Notes: generated by a model not told the origin, from the letters alone. DNA of 9,839 bases from Gammaproteobacteria bacterium (GCA_029861795.1 JAOTYS010000148.1:1-9839); one strand, 5' to 3'. Counted from the stretch's first letter, positions 1 through 7,096 are shown. Translations and numbers: made by a program.

Positions 1-1
1 C

Positions 2-49
2 TTGGAATTGATCAACGATCAGCTCAAGCAGCGCCAGTCGTTGATTTGA
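2..49 (+). CDS. possible C-terminal tail of an upstream gene (partial)
   Basis: The frame starting at base 2 is open from the window edge to a TGA at 47-49 and reads LELINDQLKQRQSLI, a charged, helix-like tail. Twelve of its 15 sense codons end in G or C, as expected for coding DNA. A competing frame from base 1 stays open to a TAA at 133-135 (44 codons), but its first codons are poor in third-position G/C, so I prefer the short one. Neither piece is long enough to recognise a family. If real, it is the end of a plus-strand gene about 170 bp upstream of the aminotransferase. Confidence 0.35.
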   Translation: MELINDQLKQRQSLI

Positions 50-220
50 TTACCGCGTGCGGCTTGGTTCGCTGGCGTCTCGGATTGAGCTTCTCTGTGG
101 CGCACAAATCATGCAATGTGCGGCAAATCAACTAAACTAAATTGAACAGAGATCCTCTTGCCAGCAACCTTGTGACGATTACTAATCACACACGGAGCAA
201 CCAAACATCAGCGTGATGAC
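50..220. other. leader region upstream of the aminotransferase, no clear signal
   Basis: This stretch leads into the aminotransferase gene. It is relatively A/T-rich around 125-150. I found no -35/-10 pair with good spacing and no stable hairpin. The ribosome binding site before the ATG at 221 is weak; the best purine run is GGAG at 194-197, too far upstream to be ideal. Either the gene is read through from upstream or it has an unrecognised promoter here. Confidence 0.3.
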
Positions 221-1348
221 ATGATACAAGTCTTCTCAAATTCGTTGGGCCCTGAAGAGCTGCAGGCCATCGCAGATGTTTTTCCATCTAGATGGCTAGG
301 TAAAGGAAAACACTGTGATGAGTTTGAAAAAGAATTCGCTGAGAATCTACGGGCTCCAAGGGTGTTACTAACAAACAACTGCACATCTGCTATCAGTATT
401 GCAATTCGAGTACTTGGAATTGGTCCTGGTGATGAAGTTATCGTAAGTACAGTCAACTTCGTCGCTTGTGCTAGCGCCGTCGTGGATGTAGGTGCTGTTC
501 CCATATTCGCGGACGTCGATCTGCATACACTGAACATTACACCAAGTGAGATCGAACGACTGAGAACGCCTCGAACAAAGGCTGTCTTTCTCCTCCACTA
601 CGGAGGACATCCCAGCCCAATGGACGAGATTGGAGCAGCGTGTGGGGATAACATAGCTATCATCGAAGACAGCGCAAATGCTGTCAGTTCCTCATACAAA
701 GGAGAGATGTGTGGGACGATTGGCGCGGCCGGCGTGTTCAGTTTCGATGCGATGAAAATTTTGGTTATGGGAGATGGTGGTGCTCTCGTCCTTAAGGATG
801 ATGAGGCCTTTCAGCGGGCGAAATCCTATCGCTACCTTGGCCTTTCCCACCAATCACCTTCGGGTTTTGAAACGATGTCGAAGAAGAAGCAACAGCGCTG
901 GTGGGAGTATGATCTGGATACTGTTTCTGGTCGGTTTATATCCAATGATGTCTTAGCTGCGATTGGGCGTGTGCAGCTCAAGAAACTTCCTCAATTCATT
1001 GCCAGACGCAAGCAAATCTGGGACCACTACCAGTCAGAATTGGCAGAAGTTGCACACCTCACCTGTCCGCCGGATCCACTTCCGGGAACAACGAGTTCTT
1101 ATTACTTGTATTGGATCCAACTACGCCATAGGCGGGATGAGTTAGCAGCCTATCTTGGCGAGAATGGTGTGTACACTACATTTCGTTATTATCCCTTACA
1201 TTTGATTAAGTTTTTTCGCGCACAATGCAGCTTGCCTGTGGCAGAGCAGATCAATCAAACGACACTGAATCTCCCTCTACATCAGAATCTTACTGACGAT
1301 GACGTGCAAAAGATTGTTGATCTGACCAAACGCTTCCTCCAAGGGTGA
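221..1348 (+). CDS. DegT/DnrJ/EryC1/StrS-family PLP-dependent sugar aminotransferase
   Basis: This 375-residue protein has the usual length of the DegT/DnrJ/EryC1 family, which transfers an amino group, typically from glutamate, to a keto sugar nucleotide in the cytoplasm. Visible hallmarks are TNNCTSAI (51-58) near the phosphate-binding site, GPGDEVIV (68-75), EDSANA (149-154) with Asp150 placed to bind the PLP ring nitrogen, and SFDAMK (174-179) followed by GDGG, where Lys179 is the expected Schiff-base lysine. The C-terminal part has YYPLHL and LNLPLHQNLT, matching the family's conserved ends. The start is the first ATG of the frame, and the protein begins at the usual distance from the first motifs. 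The next gene, 10 bp downstream, is a PglD/NeuD-like acyltransferase, so the likely product is an amino sugar that is then N-acylated, as in bacillosamine-type pathways. The exact sugar and the amino position cannot be read from sequence. Family call is firm. Confidence 0.93.
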   Translation: MIQVFSNSLGPEELQAIADVFPSRWLGKGKHCDEFEKEFAENLRAPRVLLTNNCTSAISIAIRVLGIGPGDEVIVSTVNFVACASAVVDVGAVPIFADVDLHTLNITPSEIERLRTPRTKAVFLLHYGGHPSPMDEIGAACGDNIAIIEDSANAVSSSYKGEMCGTIGAAGVFSFDAMKILVMGDGGALVLKDDEAFQRAKSYRYLGLSHQSPSGFETMSKKKQQRWWEYDLDTVSGRFISNDVLAAIGRVQLKKLPQFIARRKQIWDHYQSELAEVAHLTCPPDPLPGTTSSYYLYWIQLRHRRDELAAYLGENGVYTTFRYYPLHLIKFFRAQCSLPVAEQINQTTLNLPLHQNLTDDDVQKIVDLTKRFLQG

Positions 1349-1358
1349 GGGAGCAACA
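1348..1358 (+). promoter_or_regulatory. ribosome binding site of the acyltransferase
   Basis: A purine-rich GAGGGAG run ends about six bases before the ATG at 1359 and begins right at the stop of the aminotransferase gene. It supports this ATG as the start and close translational linkage of the two genes. Confidence 0.6.
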
Positions 1359-2003
1359 ATGTGCGCTCGACCATTAATAATTCTCGGCGCTAGAACTCAA
1401 GCACCGGTGATTGCTGACTGGGTCTCGGAGATTTCTGGTTTTCGAGTCACACACTTCGTCGAGAACATGGAGCGGGAGCGCTGCCGGGGGACATTGGAAG
1501 GCTTGCCGATCCTTTGGGTGGATGATGTGAAACAACTGGTAGAAAGTCATTGTGCGGTCTGTGCTCTTGGTTCCACGCATCGAAGCCGTTTTATTGAGCA
1601 GGTTGCCGCATTTGGCATGCGGTTTGCCACTCCCATGCATCCGTCGGCGATAGTGTCCCCAAAGTGTACAATCGGTGAAGGAACCGTTGTCAGTCCAGGC
1701 GTGATTATTGCTGCCTTCACGCATTTGGGCCGACATGTTCTACTGAATCGTGGAGCACTAGTTGGACACAACGTTGAGATTGGGGACTACGTTACGATCG
1801 GACCTGGGGCAAATATCGCCGGATTTTCTAGAATTGGTGAGGCGACGTATATTGGCATGGGTGCCATAGTGTTAGAACAAACTACGGTCGGTGCACATTC
1901 GATTGTGGGTGCGGGCGCAGTAGTTAACAGAGATGTTCCTGACAACGTTACAGTTGTTGGTGCTCCTGCCAGAGTCATCAAGGAAAACATATCGGGTTTA
2001 TGA
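1359..2003 (+). CDS. PglD/NeuD-like sugar O/N-acyltransferase (left-handed beta-helix)
   Basis: This 214-residue protein has the two-domain layout of the NeuD/PglD family. The N-terminal part (about 1-90) is a small Rossmann-like domain beginning LIILGAR (6-12). From about residue 95 to the end there are hexapeptide repeats (SPKCTIGEGTVV, IGDYVTIGPGANIAG, IGMGAIV, IVGAGAVV) that form a left-handed beta-helix. His137 in RGALVGHNVEIGDY matches the catalytic histidine of PglD-type acetyltransferases. The C-terminal VVGAPARVI is the standard coenzyme-A-side ending of the family. The reaction would be acyl transfer from acyl-CoA to the amino group of a UDP-amino sugar (PglD) or to a hydroxyl of sialic acid (NeuD). 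Placement 10 bp after the aminotransferase favours N-acylation of that enzyme's product. The acyl group may not be acetyl, and the neighbouring CoA-type enzymes leave that open. Confidence 0.9.
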   Translation: MCARPLIILGARTQAPVIADWVSEISGFRVTHFVENMERERCRGTLEGLPILWVDDVKQLVESHCAVCALGSTHRSRFIEQVAAFGMRFATPMHPSAIVSPKCTIGEGTVVSPGVIIAAFTHLGRHVLLNRGALVGHNVEIGDYVTIGPGANIAGFSRIGEATYIGMGAIVLEQTTVGAHSIVGAGAVVNRDVPDNVTVVGAPARVIKENISGL

Positions 2004-2042
2004 TTGAATTGCTGATAAAGAATAGTATTAGGGCCGCTAACG

Positions 2043-2798
2043 ATGTTTGACACAGAAGACCGAGAAGGAATCACGCTGTTGCATATGAAGCACGGTAAAT
2101 CCAATGCGATGGACACGCAGTTCTGTCGACAGTTTGTGATCAAGCTCAGAGAACTGGATACCCCCGCAACAAAGGCGGTGGTCGTTACGGGAGTGGGCGG
2201 AATTTTTTCAGCAGGTGTTGATCTCCCCCGCCTGCTAGATGGCGGAGAGACGTACGTACGCGAGTTCCTGCCCGCACTCAACGAGTTGTTTGGAACGGTG
2301 TTTGCTTTCCCAAAACCGGTGGTGGCGGCAATCAACGGTCATGCCATTGCCGGTGGTTGTGTGCTGGCCTGTGCTTCTGATCGACGGATGATGGCTAAGG
2401 GAGACGCTCGGATCGGTTTGCCCGAGCTATTGGTGGGAGTTCCGTTCCCAGCAGAGCCGCTTGAGATCATGCGTGCAGCAGTGCCGCGACGGTGGTTCCC
2501 GCAGGTGATCGGCAGCGGAGCATTGCATGACACCGAAGCAGCACTGGAACGCGGTTTGATCGATGAAGTGGTCGCGCCAGAACAGCTGCTGGATCGGGCG
2601 ATACAGGCGGGACAGGAGATGGCTGCGGTAAGACCGGAGCTGTTCAGCCTGACCAAGACGCAGATTCGACAACCCGCGATGGAAAGGATAGACCTCGCAC
2701 GCAAATATGCAGACGAGGTTGAAAGAATCTGGACGGCACCGGAAACATTCGCCGGAATCCGTCAGTATGTGGAGAAGACGTTCAAACCGAGTAAGTAA
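2043..2798 (+). CDS. enoyl-CoA hydratase/isomerase (crotonase) family protein, isomerase-like
   Basis: The 251-residue length and fold motifs are those of crotonases. The first oxyanion-hole element is GIFSAGVDL (53-61) and the second is INGHAIAGGCVLA (97-109). Of the two catalytic glutamates of true hydratases, the one in the GGGCELA position is replaced by Val107, while the second is kept as Glu128 in GLPELLVG. That single-glutamate pattern, with AGGC in place of GGGC, is seen in delta3-delta2-enoyl-CoA isomerases, so isomerase or another CoA-ester chemistry is more likely than hydration. It begins 39 bp after the acyltransferase on the same strand, with only a weak purine run before the ATG, so it probably shares the transcript. 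It would act on an acyl-CoA in the cytoplasm. Its job in a sugar locus is unclear; it could tailor an acyl group attached to the amino sugar. The stop is followed within 2 bp by repeat copy A. Confidence 0.9.
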   Translation: MFDTEDREGITLLHMKHGKSNAMDTQFCRQFVIKLRELDTPATKAVVVTGVGGIFSAGVDLPRLLDGGETYVREFLPALNELFGTVFAFPKPVVAAINGHAIAGGCVLACASDRRMMAKGDARIGLPELLVGVPFPAEPLEIMRAAVPRRWFPQVIGSGALHDTEAALERGLIDEVVAPEQLLDRAIQAGQEMAAVRPELFSLTKTQIRQPAMERIDLARKYADEVERIWTAPETFAGIRQYVEKTFKPSK

Positions 2799-2800
2799 TA

Positions 2801-2861
2801 TCAATAGAGTCAGGTCTTGCATTGCCACACGCTCAAACCTGTCCCTCGATGTCACATCCCA
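2801..2861. repeat. direct repeat copy A with imperfect hairpin
   Basis: This ~61-bp segment matches 3610-3671 in the same orientation, with about seven mismatches and one single-base gap (about 87 percent identity by eye). Inside it the arms GGTCTTGC (2813-2820) and GCTCAAACC (2831-2839) can pair imperfectly around a 10-base loop. On the complementary strand one mismatch becomes a G-T wobble, so the structure is better in a minus-strand transcript. It sits just after the crotonase stop and downstream of the convergent sulfotransferase gene. It resembles a REP-type or MITE-like intergenic element, and a transcription-end role is also possible. Confidence 0.75.
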
Positions 2862-2895
2862 CAATCTGATCTTATATTCTCCTAGAAGTCTTTTG

Positions 2896-3609
2896 CTAAC
2901 GGAAGCGTTGAATCAATGACAAAAACTTGAAGACACATTTCGACGTTAAGCGTTGCATAGGTCCACCGTCGTCAGCCCCGATGTTCTCTTGGGGGAAGCC
3001 CACGCTGGGTATTTCGGTACCAAGAAAACTACACAACTCCGGCCACCCGTCTCCATTCTCCCAGTCGACGACCAGCAGATCGTCCGGCCGGTCCCTGAAG
3101 TACTCTTTTATGCCCTCGTTTCGACTCAGATAAACGGATCGGTAAGTGTCCTCGTGGGGCTCCATGGAATAGTCCCCGATCTCGTCATAATCGACACCCC
3201 ACCACAGTCCATGAGACAAAATACCGAGCTGCGGGTCTTTGAACCGATAGCGCACGTCGGAGCGGTTTTCTCCCGGAGGTGTCTTAAAGCGTATGAAAGA
3301 TTTCATCCAGTTATCCACCGATCTTTCCGTCAAGATGAACTTACTGTGCGGAAAGCGGTGATCAAGCTTTTCGTATAACTCGCCGTAACACCAGGGCACG
3401 TCTTGAAAACTTCTGTACTTTTCGGCGTAGCGCAGGACATTCTCGGGATCCTCGGCGCATCGTGCGATTAAACCCGACGACCACCGCACATGTGGAGTGA
3501 ATCCGAGGAAGATTAGGCAGGAGCGTAACGTGGTTGTGCCCGTTTTTGCGGAACCGATACCGAATACCTTATCAAAAGTTCTGGCGCGACCTATCATGCT
3601 CTGCTGCAA
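2896..3609 (-). CDS. sulfotransferase family protein
   Basis: The frame runs from a TTG at 3609; an ATG at 3597 gives a 233-residue protein and is the more likely start, because the TTG touches repeat copy B and lacks a ribosome binding site. Numbering from the TTG, FGIGSAKTGTTTL (16-28) is the PAPS 5'-phosphosulfate loop, and LTERSVDNWMKSF (93-105) matches the 3'-phosphate-binding element with its Arg and Ser. VVDWENGDGWPELCSFLG (180-197) is the usual C-terminal motif of this cytoplasmic, single-domain sulfotransferase group. No signal peptide or membrane segment is evident. It would transfer sulfate from PAPS to a hydroxyl or amine, here plausibly a glycan or lipid, but the acceptor cannot be predicted. 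The gene opposes both flanking plus-strand genes and lies between two copies of a repeat, so it may be a separately acquired cassette. Confidence 0.85.
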   Translation of the reverse strand: MQQSMIGRARTFDKVFGIGSAKTGTTTLRSCLIFLGFTPHVRWSSGLIARCAEDPENVLRYAEKYRSFQDVPWCYGELYEKLDHRFPHSKFILTERSVDNWMKSFIRFKTPPGENRSDVRYRFKDPQLGILSHGLWWGVDYDEIGDYSMEPHEDTYRSVYLSRNEGIKEYFRDRPDDLLVVDWENGDGWPELCSFLGTEIPSVGFPQENIGADDGGPMQRLTSKCVFKFLSLIQRFR

Positions 3610-3671
3610 TCAATAGATTCATGGTCTTGCATTCCCATACGCTCAAACCTGTCCCTCGGTGTTGCATCGCA
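3610..3671. repeat. direct repeat copy B with imperfect hairpin
   Basis: This is the second copy of the 2801-2861 element, with one extra base. Its hairpin arms (3623-3630 and 3641-3649) are identical to those of copy A, while two of the ten loop bases differ, so changes spare the pairing arms. It lies immediately upstream of the sulfotransferase start, so the two copies bracket that gene almost exactly. Confidence 0.75.
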
Positions 3672-4148
3672 AGGCCTAACCCCGCGACGGCCAATAGCGC
3701 CAGGGCGCAAGAACAACAAACGAGTTACTAAGAAAAAAGTGAGGATTTGCAAGATGATCAACGCACCGATTGCCTTTTGTCGACGTGACAATGCGAAATT
3801 GTATCTACCCATCTCAAAGGCCAGTCTCCGATTGTAAGCGTGTTTGTTTTGCAAATCTGCACGTACGCGAGTATGCCTCGCCCATCGACTCGAGCTACTA
3901 GACAGAAACGCCTCGCCTCTGATTTGCGTTACTGACAATCGGTGAATCGAGCAACAACGTGAAGGGCAAAAAGCAATTGTGCAGGCTAAGCGGCGAATGT
4001 AAAACTACTAGACAATCAGTGTGTGATCGGTAGATCTTCTTTTCTAGAGCGTGCCCAAAAAAGAACGCTACTTGTAAACCCTGTCGGCGGGGAGTTTCTC
4101 GCATCAGTGTAGCATGGTAGACGTCGCCGTAAAGTGTTGTGATAGGCT
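3672..4148. other. long intergenic region without a convincing gene
   Basis: About 480 bp lie between repeat copy B and the ATP-grasp gene. All open frames here are short, lack good ribosome binding sites and resemble no family I know. It contains A-rich runs, a 10-base direct repeat (CTACTAGACA at 3895-3904 and 4005-4014) and a widely spaced 9-base inverted repeat (3744-3752 and 3849-3857), both weak enough to be chance. It must hold the promoter of the solitary ATP-grasp gene and possibly that of the sulfotransferase, but I see no strong -35/-10 pair. A decayed gene or mobile-element remnant is possible. Confidence 0.45.
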
Positions 4149-5297
4149 ATGATCGCTCTCATGACACATAACCTGACTCAAAGATTTCATCTTGCCCCTG
4201 TTTTGCGTGGAGACGAAGTGCGCTTCAAGAATATGGTGAGGTCGCTTGTCAGGCTGCGAAAATTCTATAAAGCCGAGAAGAAGTCGGTAGTCACCCTCCC
4301 GCTTCGGAAGCGATTGCGAAGCCTGTGCCTTGGGTTCTATAGCCGCTCCTATGTTCTCTACGATCTGGATCGTAACGATCACAGGTTGTACCTGCAAGAC
4401 GCCAAGTACCTCTACTACACTGCCAATGACCCTCATTTCCCGAGCATTAGAAACAAACTTAGTTTCACGCGGTTGATGGAGAACTACGGGCTTCCCCACC
4501 CAAGGTCGATGGGATTCCTCCACAAGGGCCACTTCTACTCATTCGATGATGAAGCAGTTCCCAGCGGGCGAGATCTGCACAGATCGTGTAGGTCCCTCGT
4601 CGGCCTCAGCGAGGGATTGGTATTCAAGCCGGTTGCAGAGGGTGCTGGCGCTGGTATCCTCCTGGTTCGCGGACATGGAAACGGACTCACCGTGAATGGT
4701 ACTAGTGCAACATTGGACGAGCTCGTAATGGTACTTGCAACCGTGGAACACTACTATGTCACGCCGTTTGTGGAGCAGGCAGCATACGCACGCGAGTTGT
4801 ACGCCAGTACTCCTAATACCGTCCGATTGCTTTCGGTTTGGGATTACCAGAAGAACGAGCCGTTTGTGGCTGCCGCAGCGCACAGGATTGGAATGCAGCG
4901 GTCATTCCCGGTGGACAACTTTCATCAGGGTCGTGGGGGACTCAGCGCAGCGATTGATGTGGCCACCGGTGCCCTAGGTCCTGGCATTACATTCGATCAG
5001 GACATGCAGCTCACAAGGTTGGTCAACCATCCGGAGACAGGTGCACGAATCGAAGGCGTAGTCGTGCCGTTCTGGGAAGATACCTGCCAAAAGTTGATGG
5101 AGTTCTGCGCGCGCCTTCCCCACGTTCCAACTATAGGTTTGGATCTAATTATCACCGAGCAAGGCTGCTCGGTATTGGAAGCGAACTGCCCGCCAGGTGT
5201 AGCGGTATGGCAGGTCCACGGGCCACTGCTGGCAGATCCACGGGTTCGGCGCTGCTATGAAGAGATGGGTATTCTCAAGCCCGCCAAGATTCGCTGA
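4149..5297 (+). CDS. sugar-transfer-associated ATP-grasp family protein
   Basis: This 382-residue protein matches the ATP-grasp family often found in polysaccharide loci (Pfam ATPgrasp_ST type). After an N-terminal region of about 100 residues, the ATP-grasp part starts at RNKLSFTRLMENYGLPHPRS (101-120), where the Lys and the LP.P pattern are typical. VFKPVAEGAGAGI (158-170) supplies the nucleotide-binding lysine Lys160 and a glycine-rich loop. VTPFVEQ (204-210) is the hinge with its conserved Glu. NTVRLLSV (223-230) and GRGGLSAAID (261-270) follow, and GLDLIITEQGCSVLEANCPPG carries the metal-binding residues Asp332, Glu344 and Asn346. Such enzymes use ATP to form an acyl phosphate and join a carboxylate to an amine or thiol; the substrate of this subfamily is not established. 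It has no signal peptide and is probably cytoplasmic. ATG 4161 is an alternative start four codons in. It is flanked on both sides by opposite-strand genes, so it is a single-gene transcription unit. Confidence 0.88.
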   Translation: MIALMTHNLTQRFHLAPVLRGDEVRFKNMVRSLVRLRKFYKAEKKSVVTLPLRKRLRSLCLGFYSRSYVLYDLDRNDHRLYLQDAKYLYYTANDPHFPSIRNKLSFTRLMENYGLPHPRSMGFLHKGHFYSFDDEAVPSGRDLHRSCRSLVGLSEGLVFKPVAEGAGAGILLVRGHGNGLTVNGTSATLDELVMVLATVEHYYVTPFVEQAAYARELYASTPNTVRLLSVWDYQKNEPFVAAAAHRIGMQRSFPVDNFHQGRGGLSAAIDVATGALGPGITFDQDMQLTRLVNHPETGARIEGVVVPFWEDTCQKLMEFCARLPHVPTIGLDLIITEQGCSVLEANCPPGVAVWQVHGPLLADPRVRRCYEEMGILKPAKIR

Positions 5298-5417
5298 AGA
5301 CCTGGTACCGTTGTGCTGATAATCAGCGTGCAGAGAGGCTAGCTTTTGCCCTTATGGGACGAGCGGTTAAGTGCGATATTCATTTATGTAAAGCGACAGT
5401 GAAGAGATGTAATCGCT

Positions 5418-5448
5418 GCCCCTATGTTTGAAAGAGATAGGAAGGGGC
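5418..5448. terminator. possible bidirectional terminator hairpin
   Basis: Between the convergent ATP-grasp and PaaK-like genes, GCCCCTAT (5418-5425) can pair with ATAGG (5437-5441) plus GGGGC (5444-5448), with a two-base bulge and an 11-base loop. A T-rich stretch (TTCTTTT, about 5466-5472) lies on the plus side but not directly adjacent. The position suits termination of both genes; the imperfect stem and distant T-run keep confidence low. The rest of 5298-5503 shows nothing else. Confidence 0.35.
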
Positions 5449-5503
5449 GCCAGTCATAAAGTGGGTTCTTTTGGGGACGCGTCGCCATATGGCAAAGTTC
5501 CTA

Positions 5504-6820
5504 TTACTGCACTATGTCTTTTCCGAGTTGAGGACCACGGTTGTGGTCGATCATCTGTGGTGGGAGGAGACTGATGAAAGCACGGAATTTCTCTTTCTCG
5601 TCGGGTATGGTGTCGACGCACTGAATGTGAATCGTCAATCGCTCCCCGAGCTGCTCGAGGAGCTCGCGCCGAAGTTCATCGATCATTCCTTGCTCCCAAG
5701 GGTTCCTGGTGACCAAGAGCACGGTCAGTTGATCGACCTTCTCCTGGATGATTCGAAATCTCAGGATGCTGAGATGATGCCTTAGAACCAGGGTGCATCG
5801 AAGCGCCGGAAGACGGCGGCCCGATGGCAGGACCATAAGATCGTCGGCCCTGCCCCATGGCGGTCCGATCAACGGCAGAGTTGAGCCGCAGGAGCAGCGC
5901 TGAGCAAGACGAACAATTCGGTCGCCGATCTCATAACGTAGAAATGGCATTGTTCGCGCATTGAGCCCGGTAACCAGGGTTAATCCGTCTTCTCCATCGG
6001 CCGCTGGACGATCGCCACGCCAGGTCTCTAGGATGACGTGGTCAACGTTCACGTGCAAACCCTCTCGTGCGGGGCACTCCGCGGCAATGCGGCCTATCTC
6101 GAGGCAGCCGTAGAAGTTATAGGGGTCGAGTCCGAGGTCCTCGCGGACTTGTGCGCGCAATAATTCATCCAACACTTCTGCTGAGGTGATCATGACACGC
6201 GGCCGGATGAAATCTCGAAGTCGGTACCCTGTTGTGTGGTAAATGGCTCTCATCGTCGTTGGGTATGACCAGAAGACCGTCGGCTGGAATTGCCGCAGCC
6301 GCTCGAGTTGTCTCTCGGCCGGTAACATGCCTGGGATGATCTGGGTCTGATAAATCCCTAGTCGCGTCAGCAAACCCGGCTTACGAGCATGGTGTGGTCC
6401 CACGGACGCCAGGCGGTCATGGACTGAGAAACCGATGCGCCTTAGTGTGCGCATCTCCACCAAGCTTCGTATCCGCCTCTCCCATCTTCCGACATAGATT
6501 ACCAACGGCGTACCCGTGCTTCCGCTGGTGTGAAGGATCGTGCAGGACTTCGGATCGGCGCCCTCGGCAAGCGTTTGTTCCGGCCCCGCTATTTGCAGAT
6601 CTCGCTTTGTGGTGACAGGAATGTGTTGGAGATCCTTAAGCGTGCGGATGTCTTGAGGTTGAACACCGGCGCTCCGGAATCTCTCTCGATAAAAAGGAAC
6701 CTGCTCGTACGCATGGCGAACGATTCGCCGAAGCTTCCGCTCCTGGAGTTGCCGCAACTCGTCCGCGGACATGCGAGAAACCCCTCGCACAGCCCAGAAA
6801 TCTTTTATTCGATCGATCAT
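5504..6820 (-). CDS. PaaK/CapK-like adenylate-forming enzyme (copy 1)
   Basis: I chose the ATG at 6820, giving 438 residues, the usual size of phenylacetate-CoA ligase-like (PaaK/CapK) proteins. The frame stays open to 7006, but the extra 62 codons have no family similarity. N-terminal features typical of the family are IVRHAYEQVPFYRERF (33-48) and IPVTTKRDL. The AMP/phosphate loop is HTSGSTGTP (97-105). YNFYGCLEIG (234-243) is the aromatic-Gly..Glu motif that contacts the adenylate, and RYEIGDR (295-301) holds the ribose-binding Asp. Cys249 with CSCG (309-312) forms a cysteine set like the zinc site of PaaK relatives. Lys411 near EKFRAFIS is the likely C-terminal catalytic lysine. The family activates a carboxylic acid with ATP and passes it to CoA or another acceptor; CapK-like members sit in capsule loci with unknown substrates. 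The gene is convergent with the ATP-grasp gene and divergent from the methyltransferase operon. Confidence 0.87.
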   Translation of the reverse strand: MIDRIKDFWAVRGVSRMSADELRQLQERKLRRIVRHAYEQVPFYRERFRSAGVQPQDIRTLKDLQHIPVTTKRDLQIAGPEQTLAEGADPKSCTILHTSGSTGTPLVIYVGRWERRIRSLVEMRTLRRIGFSVHDRLASVGPHHARKPGLLTRLGIYQTQIIPGMLPAERQLERLRQFQPTVFWSYPTTMRAIYHTTGYRLRDFIRPRVMITSAEVLDELLRAQVREDLGLDPYNFYGCLEIGRIAAECPAREGLHVNVDHVILETWRGDRPAADGEDGLTLVTGLNARTMPFLRYEIGDRIVRLAQRCSCGSTLPLIGPPWGRADDLMVLPSGRRLPALRCTLVLRHHLSILRFRIIQEKVDQLTVLLVTRNPWEQGMIDELRRELLEQLGERLTIHIQCVDTIPDEKEKFRAFISLLPPQMIDHNRGPQLGKDIVQ

Positions 6821-7096
6821 CGGCAAACAAGCCAGTCCTATGTCGGAAGATAGATTCCTGTGCGATTCAGGTAAGCTGGCTTTGTGATCATGCTGTCTTT
6901 TAGATCCTTCCTGATGTTCGACTGATGACGGTCTTCTCGCTAGTGTCAGATTGAAGCATGAAGCATTCGCGTGACCACGTGAGTGTGAGCACGACCAAAG
7001 GCGCACACCAACATCAGAAGAGGATTGCGCGCGCCGTGAGATAAATCCGAACGTGATCGGCCGATGGATTTCCCACTACTGGTGCTGTGCTATTGT

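Noticed and set aside
1..135. 44-codon plus-strand frame open from the left edge
   Set aside because: Low third-position G/C at its beginning, and it conflicts with a better-biased frame ending at 49. It is not recognisable as any family, although it cannot be fully excluded.
1787..2335. 182-codon minus-strand frame
   Set aside because: It spans the end of the acyltransferase and start of the crotonase on the opposite strand. Its composition is low-complexity (Ser/Thr/Pro rich), typical of an antisense shadow.
3744..3857. 9-base inverted repeat with 96-base spacing
   Set aside because: An inverted pair of this size is expected by chance in a region of about 500 bp, and the loop is too long for a simple hairpin.
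3594..3938. 114-codon minus-strand frame with a hydrophobic stretch
   Set aside because: It starts at TTG without a ribosome binding site, its end runs through repeat copy B into the sulfotransferase start, and it resembles no family. The hydrophobic segment comes from an A/T-rich stretch.
3977..4005. Possible promoter TTGTGC-17-TAAAAC before the ATP-grasp gene
   Set aside because: Both boxes match the consensus poorly and it lies about 145 bp upstream of the start, so it is not supported.
4104..4532. 142-codon minus-strand frame
   Set aside because: It is antisense to the N-terminal part of the ATP-grasp gene, with no domain and no ribosome binding site.
5318..5330. Perfect 13-base palindrome GCTGATAATCAGC
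   Set aside because: A one-base loop makes it a poor RNA hairpin and there is no T-run. It could be a protein-binding site, but nothing else supports that.
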